NCBI GenBank assembly: GCA_019246375.1
Contig: JAFAQO010000023.1
Span: 1-11,935 of the forward strand
From: Mycobacterium sp.
GTDB taxonomy: Bacteria > Actinomycetota > Actinomycetes > Mycobacteriales > Mycobacteriaceae
Length of the DNA: 11,935 nt
Reading direction: 5' to 3'
In this document: piece by piece, positions 7,082-11,935 of the stretch
Layout of the letters: the number at the start of each line of letters is the position of its first letter
How positions within the stretch are numbered: the first letter of the stretch is position 1
Position numbers and translations under genes: made by a program
The notes under the pieces: generated by a model
What the model saw: the letters and a program-made list of their open reading frames with translations, nothing else
Told to the model about the DNA's origin: nothing
Databases searched by the model: none

Positions 7082-7891
7082 ATGGACAGCCCGCGCATTC
7101 CCGTCGAACTTCGCGAACGCGATCCCGAGTTCATCCGCGCAATGCTGCCCCCACTGTGGTTGGCGTCGACAGTGTGGTTCCGAGCCGAGGTCGATGGCTT
7201 TGAAATTGTTCCCGACGAGCCGGTGCTGTTCGTCGGCAATCACAGCGGTGGCGGCGCCACCCCGGACACGTTCGTCTTTCTTCTCGCCTACAACACCTTC
7301 TTCACCGTCGAAGGTCGCCCGCTGTACGCGCTGGCGCACGACACCGTCACGGCCGCACCGGTTGTCGGTAAGTTGAGCCGCAAGCTCGGCGTTGTTCCGG
7401 CCGACAACTCCTTCGCCGAAACAATCTTCGCCAGTGGCGGCTCAGCGCTTGTCTACCCCGGCGGTGATGTCGAGGCTCTGCGCCCCTGGCGCAACCGGCA
7501 CAAGATCATCTTCTCAGGTCGTCAGGGCTTCTTGCGGCTAGCCCACCGGTGCAATGTCAACATCGTGCCGGTGGTGGCTACCGGCGGTCACGACACCTTC
7601 TTCGTGCTCAACGACGGCCGTCGCACCGCAAAGCTGCTGCGGCTGGACAAACTGGCCCGAGTCAAGAGCCTGCCAATCACGCTCAGCGTTCCCTGGGGAC
7701 TGCTGCCTGTCCCGCTGCCTCATGTTCCTCTTCCGGCGAAGATCCGTATGCAGGTTCTGGAACCGATCGATCTGCGCGCCCGTTTCGGCGACGAACCAGA
7801 CTGGGACCACGCCTTCGACTACGTCACCAGCGTTATGCAGGTCGGGCTGTCAAAGCTGGCCAGCAAAACCATCTTCCCGATTATCCGGTGA
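7082..7891 (+). CDS. PlsC-like lysophospholipid/glycerolipid acyltransferase family protein
   Basis: This 269-aa protein resembles the 1-acylglycerol-phosphate acyltransferase fold. Candidate motif I is NHSGGGATPD (53-62) with catalytic His54 and Asp62. Motif III is replaced by YPGGDVEALRPW (125-136), where classical PlsC has FPEGTRS. IVPVVATGGHDTFF (161-174) follows the order seen in this subfamily, which also includes DGAT2/phytyl-ester-synthase-like proteins. It probably moves an acyl group from acyl-CoA or acyl-ACP to a hydroxyl of a lipid at the membrane face. There is no signal peptide, and only short hydrophobic patches (22-32, 47-52) could hold it to the membrane. The histidine-aspartate spacing is seven residues rather than four, so the substrate may be unusual. 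It overlaps nothing upstream, and its stop is one base before the next start, so the next gene should be translated with it. Confidence 0.83.
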   Translation: MDSPRIPVELRERDPEFIRAMLPPLWLASTVWFRAEVDGFEIVPDEPVLFVGNHSGGGATPDTFVFLLAYNTFFTVEGRPLYALAHDTVTAAPVVGKLSRKLGVVPADNSFAETIFASGGSALVYPGGDVEALRPWRNRHKIIFSGRQGFLRLAHRCNVNIVPVVATGGHDTFFVLNDGRRTAKLLRLDKLARVKSLPITLSVPWGLLPVPLPHVPLPAKIRMQVLEPIDLRARFGDEPDWDHAFDYVTSVMQVGLSKLASKTIFPIIR

Positions 7892-7892
7892 A

Positions 7893-8327
7893 ATGCCCCA
7901 GACAGTTACCGTTTCCCGCCGTATCCGCTGCCCTGTCGTCGAAACCGGCGCCTTCGTCACCGATCCGCACAAGCTGCTTCCCGAGCTGTCCACCTTCAGC
8001 CGATGCCGATTCATCGAGGCCTGTGACGACGGTGAACTGTGGGATGTGTACATGAACAGCGGCACGATCTACCTCGGGGGACGGGTGCTCATCACTTCGT
8101 CCGACGGCAGCCGGCTGAGGTGGCGGTCTGTGCGGGGAACACGGCACTCATTCGAGGCTCTCATCGAGCCGGACGGTCGCGGCAGTCGGCTGACGATGAC
8201 CTTGACGTTTTCCGCCAGCGGATTCGGCATCGCTCGGATCAGCGAGATGATCGGGCGCGGTTTGGTGGCCCGCAACTTGGAAGCCGCAGCCGAGGAAATC
8301 CGACACCACCTCGAATTCGCGAAGTAG
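7893..8327 (+). CDS. SRPBCC/polyketide-cyclase-like small protein
   Basis: This 144-aa protein has an ATG one base after the acyltransferase stop, which implies translational coupling. The open frame runs back to 7554, but that part lies inside the acyltransferase gene in another frame. The order is VSRRIRCPVVETGAFVTDP (helix-grip start), LLPELSTFSRCRFIE, then alternating strands RVLITSSDGSRLRWRSVRG, HSFEALIEPDGRGSRLTMTLTF, and a long C-terminal helix (about 115-142). This layout suits a START/SRPBCC hydrophobic-ligand fold. Such proteins bind lipids or cyclise polyketides, and no catalytic residue can be named from sequence alone. Coupling to an acyltransferase suggests it binds the substrate or product of that enzyme. 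The fold call is from pattern recognition only. Confidence 0.7.
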   Translation: MPQTVTVSRRIRCPVVETGAFVTDPHKLLPELSTFSRCRFIEACDDGELWDVYMNSGTIYLGGRVLITSSDGSRLRWRSVRGTRHSFEALIEPDGRGSRLTMTLTFSASGFGIARISEMIGRGLVARNLEAAAEEIRHHLEFAK

Positions 8328-8360
8328 CCGCGCCGACAACGGGTTCTGGGCGACCCGGGC

Positions 8361-8909
8361 TCAACGCCACTTGATACCGCACCCAATTGACGGCCGCTGG
8401 TCGGGGTCGACCGGCCCCCCGGCGAGCACCGCGTCGACTGCCGCGCGGACGTCAGCGGCCGTCACCGGTAGGCCGTTCCCGGGGCGGGAGCCGTCGAGCT
8501 GGCCGCGGTAGACGAGTCGACGCTCGCCGTCGAAGACGAACGTGTCGGGCGTACAAGCCGCGGAGAAGGCGCGGGCAACGTCCTGGGTCTCGTCGTAGAG
8601 GTACGGAAACGTCCAGCCGTGGCGGCGGGCCTCAGCGACCATCTGATCGGGGCCATCCTGTGGGTAGGTCACAACATCATTGCTCGAGATGCCGACCATC
8701 GCGACGTCCTGATCGCTGAGGTCGCGACCGAGCGCGGCGAGCCCAGCGGCGACGTGCTGGACGTACGGGCAGTGGTTACAGATGAAGGTGACGACAAGCG
8801 CGGGCCCGGTGAGCTCGTCGAGGCTAACCATGGCGCCGGTGGCCGGCTCGGGCAGCGTGAACGACGGCGCGGGAGTGCCGAGGGCGAGCATAGTGGACTC
8901 GGTGGCCAT
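8361..8909 (-). CDS. Thioredoxin-family peroxiredoxin/TlpA-like redoxin
   Basis: This 182-aa protein has the AhpC/TSA-redoxin layout. ALGTPAPSFTLPEP (9-22) is the substrate-side start, VTFICNHCPYVQ (40-51) carries a CxxC pair (Cys44, Cys47), MVGISSND (71-78) follows, and CTPDTFVFDGERRLVYRGQ (119-137) contains the cis-Pro121 loop. It matches the cytoplasmic thioredoxin-family proteins with a CNHCPYV active site. It probably reduces disulfides or peroxides; the partner is unknown. There is no signal peptide when read from the ATG at 8909. The frame is open further upstream to 9083, but that stretch is low-complexity and overlaps the deacetylase gene. A later ATG at 8891 (residue 7) would also give the whole domain. 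Its 3' end faces the SRPBCC gene with 33 bp between stops. Confidence 0.87.
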   Translation of the reverse strand: MATESTMLALGTPAPSFTLPEPATGAMVSLDELTGPALVVTFICNHCPYVQHVAAGLAALGRDLSDQDVAMVGISSNDVVTYPQDGPDQMVAEARRHGWTFPYLYDETQDVARAFSAACTPDTFVFDGERRLVYRGQLDGSRPGNGLPVTAADVRAAVDAVLAGGPVDPDQRPSIGCGIKWR

Positions 8910-8916
8910 GCCCGCC

Positions 8917-8922
8917 ACAGTA
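8917..8922 (-). promoter_or_regulatory. Possible -10 box of the redoxin gene, leaderless
   Basis: On the minus strand TACTGT fits TANNNT and ends seven bases before the ATG at 8909. No clear -35 hexamer and no strong ribosome site are visible. If real, it places a promoter in the 103-bp gap after the deacetylase, so the two minus-strand genes need not form an operon. Confidence 0.35.
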
Positions 8923-9012
8923 GCGGCCCCGTTCACGGTCGCATAGAAGTTGGCGCCGGATACGGCTTGCTCGCTCGGACGTCCAGGATCTTCGGCACCC
9001 GCCCGCCGGCGC

Positions 9013-9843
9013 CTACGCGAGTTTGAGGAAGACGTCGTTGAGGGTGACGGTGCGAAGGTTGCGCTCACGGATGACGGCAACAAGCTGCGGATACACGCGG
9101 GTGACCGGTAGGTGGTTGAGGTGGCCGATCACGATGGATTGTGGAGTGAAGTACTGGTTTGCCATTTTGACTATGTAGTCTTCGGTGACCACCGTGGAAT
9201 CCGAAAGCGAGCCTGACCACAAGGTGGTGACGGTGTAGCCGAGGTCGGCGGCCATCGCATCGACGGTGGCGTTGTGGTTTCCGTACGGTGGCCGAAAGTA
9301 TGGTCTCGCGTCAATGCCGTATGTTCCCTTTAAGAACAGGTGGTTGCGCGTAATTTCTTCGGTCACACGCTCATTCGGCACGGTTGTCAGATCGGGGTGT
9401 GACCACGTGTGGTTTGCGAGCTGGATCTGCCCGGATTCCACCAGAGGGCGCAGCAGCGCCAGGTTGTCAGTCCACGACTTGTACCTACCGTTGACGAAGT
9501 ATGTGAGTCTTACACCGGTGTCCTTGGCGAACTGGGTGTACATGCGCACCACGTCGCTGTTAACGCCGTCGTCAACGGTCAAGGCAAGCAAGTCGCCCCG
9601 GCCGGGCAGCCTGCGGAGGACCCCACCGCCAGGCAACTCGAGGCGCATGCTCTTCGGAGGCGGCGGCAACAACCCGGCCTTGGGCACGCCTATTTCTGCG
9701 GAGTGAGCTGGCAAGGCGGCCGCTGCAACGGCCTGGGCCGGGGTTCGCAGCGACTCGCCAAGGGTGCAGCGAGCCGCACCCACACCAGCGAGTGTCGCCG
9801 CGGCGAGCGCGCCGAGGAATCGACGCCGGTTCAGCTCCGACAC
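9013..9843 (-). CDS. Tat-exported polysaccharide deacetylase (NodB/CE4)
   Basis: This 276-aa protein starts at a GTG. The N-terminus carries NRRRFLGALAAATLAG (5-20), a twin-arginine signal, followed by GAARC, so Cys26 may be lipidated. The CE4 domain begins near residue 84. Motif 1 is TVDDG (89-93, metal Asp92 and base Asp91), motif 2 is HTWSH (145-149, both histidines bind metal) and motif 3 is RPPYG (184-188). IGHLNHLP (239-246) supplies the late histidine. Such enzymes remove N- or O-acetyl groups from envelope polysaccharide or peptidoglycan outside the membrane, using a divalent metal. I chose the GTG at 9843 because GAAGGG lies nine bases upstream and the Tat motif then sits at residues 6-8. 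An upstream ATG at 9984 would bury the signal behind 47 residues. It is divergent from the endonuclease V gene. Confidence 0.9.
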   Translation of the reverse strand: MSELNRRRFLGALAAATLAGVGAARCTLGESLRTPAQAVAAAALPAHSAEIGVPKAGLLPPPPKSMRLELPGGGVLRRLPGRGDLLALTVDDGVNSDVVRMYTQFAKDTGVRLTYFVNGRYKSWTDNLALLRPLVESGQIQLANHTWSHPDLTTVPNERVTEEITRNHLFLKGTYGIDARPYFRPPYGNHNATVDAMAADLGYTVTTLWSGSLSDSTVVTEDYIVKMANQYFTPQSIVIGHLNHLPVTRVYPQLVAVIRERNLRTVTLNDVFLKLA

Positions 9844-10261
9844 GACTCGGCACCCTTCATCTGGACTACTACAGATCCCAACGGGTAAGTCGTCATTGCT
9901 GTCACCGTCCTCAAAGCTCGAACGGGTGCGGCAGCACACCGCTGGCGGCCCGGTTAATTTACCGTCCGCATTGGACTTCGCCACGCCGCCACGCCGCCGT
10001 TGGTACTAGGGGAAGTTCACCGAGAAGGTGGTCTTGCCCGTCTGGCCCGCACTGAGACTGTGCACGGCACGCGAAACCCTTGCCAGAGTGAACAGTACGA
10101 CTATTTACCGGTAATCCTGCATATTCGATTCCGTCGTTTTCGCCGGAGTACGAAACGGTGCATGAGGTGGCGCCATCCCTTGGCTTCTGCGGCGCATCGC
10201 TCCGAACGCTTGGTGCGGAAACGTTGCGAGGGGCGGGGAGATGCACCAGTCTTAGTGCCGG
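9844..10261. other. 418-bp divergent intergenic region with no intact gene
   Basis: This stretch separates the minus-strand deacetylase from the plus-strand endonuclease V. It holds the deacetylase ribosome site, an 8-bp tandem CCACGCCG (9981-9996) and a possible decayed coding stretch on the minus strand (10006 to about 10190). In the decayed stretch one frame ends in GQTGKTTFSVNFP before a TAG at 10006-10008, and another frame just upstream reads VSYSGENDGIEYAG. No promoter could be assigned with confidence. Confidence 0.5.
9853..9858 (-). promoter_or_regulatory. Ribosome-binding site deciding the GTG start of the deacetylase
   Basis: GAAGGG on the minus strand lies nine bases before the GTG at 9843. 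Together with the Tat motif it favours this start over the in-frame ATG at 9984. Confidence 0.6.
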
Positions 10262-10807
10262 ATGCTCATCGCCGTGGACGTTCAGTATGCGGAGCTTGCA
10301 GTGGTCACCGCCGCCGTGGGGTTCCTCGACTGGTCCGACCCCACCTCGACCCTCGAATGCGTCTCCCGCGCCGAGCTGACGCCCGAACCCTACGAACCCG
10401 GCGCGTTCTATAAGCGGGAGCTGCCCTTCCTCCTTGAGGCGCTGGCCCTGGTCGAGCGGCGTCATCCGGTCGAGGCGGTGCTCATCGATGGCCATGTGTG
10501 GCTCCGGGAGGACCAACCCGGGCTGGGCGCGCGGCTGCATGAGGCGCTCGGCGCGCGGAAGGCCGTAATCGGCGTCGCCAAGGCCGCGTTCGCCGAAGGG
10601 AGCGCAGTCGCCGTGCTGCGCGGTGACAGCAGCCGGCCGCTTTTTGTCACCGCGGCCGGGATGAACGCGCATGGGGCGGCTGAGCTCGTCCGCGGCATGC
10701 ACGGCCCACATCGCGTGCCCACGCTGCTGAAGCGCGCCGACCGGCTCGCGCGCGGGTATGCGACACCGGACCCGGAGAAGGCGTTGTCCGGCCCGCAACC
10801 AAGCTAA
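10262..10807 (+). CDS. nfi: Endonuclease V (deoxyinosine 3' endonuclease), short form
   Basis: This 181-aa protein carries the endonuclease V core. The catalytic carboxylates are Asp6 in AVDVQY, Glu53 in YEPGAFYKRELPFL (44-57) and Asp76 in VLIDGHVWL. GVAKAAF (104-110) supplies the conserved lysine. YEPG corresponds to the YIPG wedge that separates the strands at a damaged base. The enzyme cuts DNA or RNA one phosphodiester 3' of inosine, after adenine deamination, in the cytoplasm. The catalytic Asp lies only six residues from the start, while E. coli Nfi (about 223 aa) has some 35 residues before it, so this is a compact family member. ATG 10262 is the first possible start because a stop lies in frame at 10253. 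It has no good ribosome site; GGGGAG is about 20 bases away. Confidence 0.82.
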   Translation: MLIAVDVQYAELAVVTAAVGFLDWSDPTSTLECVSRAELTPEPYEPGAFYKRELPFLLEALALVERRHPVEAVLIDGHVWLREDQPGLGARLHEALGARKAVIGVAKAAFAEGSAVAVLRGDSSRPLFVTAAGMNAHGAAELVRGMHGPHRVPTLLKRADRLARGYATPDPEKALSGPQPS

Positions 10808-11098
10808 GCGGTAGGATTCAGCGACCCCTAACCGTGACGAGCGCACGGCCAGCGGCTTGCCGGCAATGACGCCGTGGGATATCGGCGGACCGCAGCCGGT
10901 GGTCCAGCACGATCACCCACACCATCCCCACCATGCATGGAACTTAGGCGGGCCTATGGATTCTCAATCCGGGCCAATAAACAATTGCGTTGTGGCCCCG
11001 ACCATCCGCCCCGATTCGCTACGCTGCCAAAGGTAAGCATCGACACCGGCTCTCATCCATCCCGGACCTGTCTACGGGGCCCGGCCAGTAAGCCATCT
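10808..11098. other. Intergenic region, 291 bp, with an imperfect dyad
   Basis: No coding stretch with recognisable content was found. It contains the 10-bp palindrome CCATGCATGG (10931-10940) and a dyad GGGCCA-N16-TGGCCC (10971-10998) around an AT-rich centre, which could be an operator or a weak terminator after endonuclease V. No -35/-10 pair for the serine hydrolase was found with confidence. Confidence 0.35.
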
Positions 11099-11935
11099 GT
11101 GCGAAAGGCGATTGCTGTGGCCACTATCTTGCTTACCCTGCCTGCGGCTTCCTCGCATGGCTTTGCAGCACACACAGCAGTAAGCGACAGTGCGCAGACA
11201 ACGCACGTGCCAGATGCGCCTCGAGCACCGGACTTCTCAACAGTGTCCACTGACTTTCCAGTAGTCTCCAATGACTTCCCACCCGTCTTTTATGACTTCC
11301 CAACCGTCTCCAAGCTGATGAACGATGCGATTGCGGCACACAGGCTGCCAGGTGCTGTAGTGGTGATCGGGCACGGGGGCAAGATCGTCTTTCACCAGGC
11401 TTATGGCTCGCGCAAGCTTGCCGGCGAACCGGGGCTAGATGGATCGCCTGCACCTGCCGAGCCGATGACCGAAGACACGATCTTCGACATGGCGTCGTTG
11501 ACCAAACCCCTCACCACGGCGACTGCGGTCATGCAGCTGTACGAACAAGGCGAGATTCAGTTCGACGATCCCGTACAAAAGTATTTGCCGGATTTCAACA
11601 CGGCGAACGATCCGAGGCGTGCGAAGGTGACGGTTCGCATGTTGCTTACGCACACGTCAGGCGAAGCGCCAGACGTAAGTCTCGACGATCCGTGGGGACT
11701 GGACGGAGCCGATAAAACAGAAGGCATTCATCGTGCGCTCAGCACGGGGCTGCAGTCGGGTCCCGGTGAGGTTTTCCGCTACTCCGACATCAACTTCATT
11801 CTGCTTGGCGCGCTGCTCGAGAAAGTCACCGGCGAGCCAGAGGACGTTTACGTTCAGCAAAATGTCTTTGCGCCGCTTGGCATGGAAGACACCCGCTATC
11901 TTCCCCCAGCCAAAGCATGCGGTCCACACATGCTG
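11099..11935 (+). CDS. Secreted beta-lactamase-family serine hydrolase (partial, runs off the window)
   Basis: The frame is open from a GTG at 11099 to the window end, 279 residues with no stop. The first 22 residues (MRKAIAVATILLTLPAASSHGF) form a clear signal peptide, which decides the start. Residues 45-72 are four heptad repeats. The catalytic domain starts near 73 with AIAAHRLPGAVVVIG. The nucleophile is Ser133 in SLTK (SxxK with Lys136), LLTHTSG follows, and YSDINFILLGALLE (from 228) takes the place of the YxN motif. PLGMEDTRYLPP ends the visible part. The family includes class C beta-lactamases, D-amino-acid peptidases and esterases such as EstB. The MASLTKP/YSDINF version is mostly annotated as serine hydrolase or esterase rather than a true beta-lactamase. 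The substrate is unknown, and the C-terminal part is missing. Confidence 0.85.
   Translation, partial: MRKAIAVATILLTLPAASSHGFAAHTAVSDSAQTTHVPDAPRAPDFSTVSTDFPVVSNDFPPVFYDFPTVSKLMNDAIAAHRLPGAVVVIGHGGKIVFHQAYGSRKLAGEPGLDGSPAPAEPMTEDTIFDMASLTKPLTTATAVMQLYEQGEIQFDDPVQKYLPDFNTANDPRRAKVTVRMLLTHTSGEAPDVSLDDPWGLDGADKTEGIHRALSTGLQSGPGEVFRYSDINFILLGALLEKVTGEPEDVYVQQNVFAPLGMEDTRYLPPAKACGPHML
11231..11314 (+). repeat. Four in-frame 21-bp tandem repeats coding DF[SP]xV[SF]x heptads
   Basis: Units at 11231-11251, 11252-11272, 11273-11293 and 11294-11314 each begin GACTT(C/T) and code DFSTVST, DFPVVSN, DFPPVFY and DFPTVSK. They lie between the signal peptide and the catalytic domain of the serine hydrolase. 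The period is exactly seven codons and the units have diverged mainly at their last two codons. Confidence 0.8.

Noticed and set aside
7554..7892. Upstream extension of the SRPBCC protein frame
   Set aside because: The extension lies inside the acyltransferase gene and gives a Ser/Arg/Cys-rich sequence. The coupled ATG at 7893 starts the fold.
8910..9083. Upstream extension of the redoxin frame
   Set aside because: The added residues are Ser/Arg-rich and overlap the deacetylase 3' end. The domain starts after the ATG at 8909.
9844..9984. N-terminal extension of the deacetylase to an ATG at 9984
   Set aside because: It would place 47 polar residues before the twin-arginine signal, and the internal GTG has a good ribosome site.
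9981..9998. 8-bp tandem CCACGCCG repeated twice
   Set aside because: It is too short and simple in GC-rich DNA to call a functional repeat.
9959..10846. Long minus-strand open frame (295 codons) across the endonuclease V gene
   Set aside because: It lies antisense to a gene with clear endonuclease V motifs, and its product is Arg/Gly/Pro-rich with no recognisable domain. It is a high-GC shadow frame.
11099..11935. Recent horizontal transfer of the serine hydrolase because of slightly lower GC
   Set aside because: The impression of softer codon bias was made by eye. No mobile element flanks it, and similar proteins are, as I recall, found in mycobacteria.

Overview
The window looks like part of a mycobacterial chromosome, probably a slow-growing species. 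The support is uniformly high-GC DNA with GC-rich third codon positions, and several families typical of mycobacteria: a Culp-type cutinase, a mycobacterial sterol/macrolide-type (GT1/GT28-like) glycosyltransferase, a FadD32-like fatty acyl-AMP ligase and an SLT-domain lipoprotein. The species call is inference. No mobile element, CRISPR array, tRNA or rRNA was seen.

Layout. The window opens with the last 58 codons of truA (+), which converges on a Cut2/Culp2-like cutinase (-). A perfect 14-bp inverted repeat lies between their stops. Divergent from the cutinase is an MmgE/PrpD-family dehydratase (+), then a secreted lytic transglycosylase (+). These face a glycosyltransferase (-). The glycosyltransferase shares a 131-bp divergent promoter region with a 623-aa FAAL (+). 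A PlsC-like acyltransferase (+) follows 202 bp later, with an SRPBCC-like small protein one base behind it. Converging on this group are a thioredoxin-fold redoxin (-) and a Tat-exported polysaccharide deacetylase (-). A short endonuclease V (+) follows, and the window ends inside a secreted beta-lactamase-fold serine hydrolase (+) with an unusual heptad-repeat linker.

How the genes may work together. Much of the window concerns the envelope and lipids: a secreted esterase, a peptidoglycan lytic enzyme, a sugar transferase, an acyl activator, an acyltransferase, a polysaccharide deacetylase and a secreted hydrolase. The most coherent unit is positions 3686-8327: glycosyltransferase, FAAL, acyltransferase and SRPBCC protein. 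It could make or modify an acylated glycolipid, although no polyketide synthase or acyl carrier protein is in the window. Five genes (cutinase, glycosyltransferase, FAAL, acyltransferase, redoxin) have a TANNNT hexamer 6-7 nt before the start codon and no convincing Shine-Dalgarno, as expected for leaderless mRNAs. The dehydratase, transglycosylase and deacetylase have purine-rich ribosome sites instead.

Nothing here amounts to a clearly new defence or mobile system. The best leads are the compact FAAL/acyltransferase/glycosyltransferase locus, the FAAL hinge substitution, the apparent internal deletion in the glycosyltransferase, and the heptad repeats in the terminal serine hydrolase.
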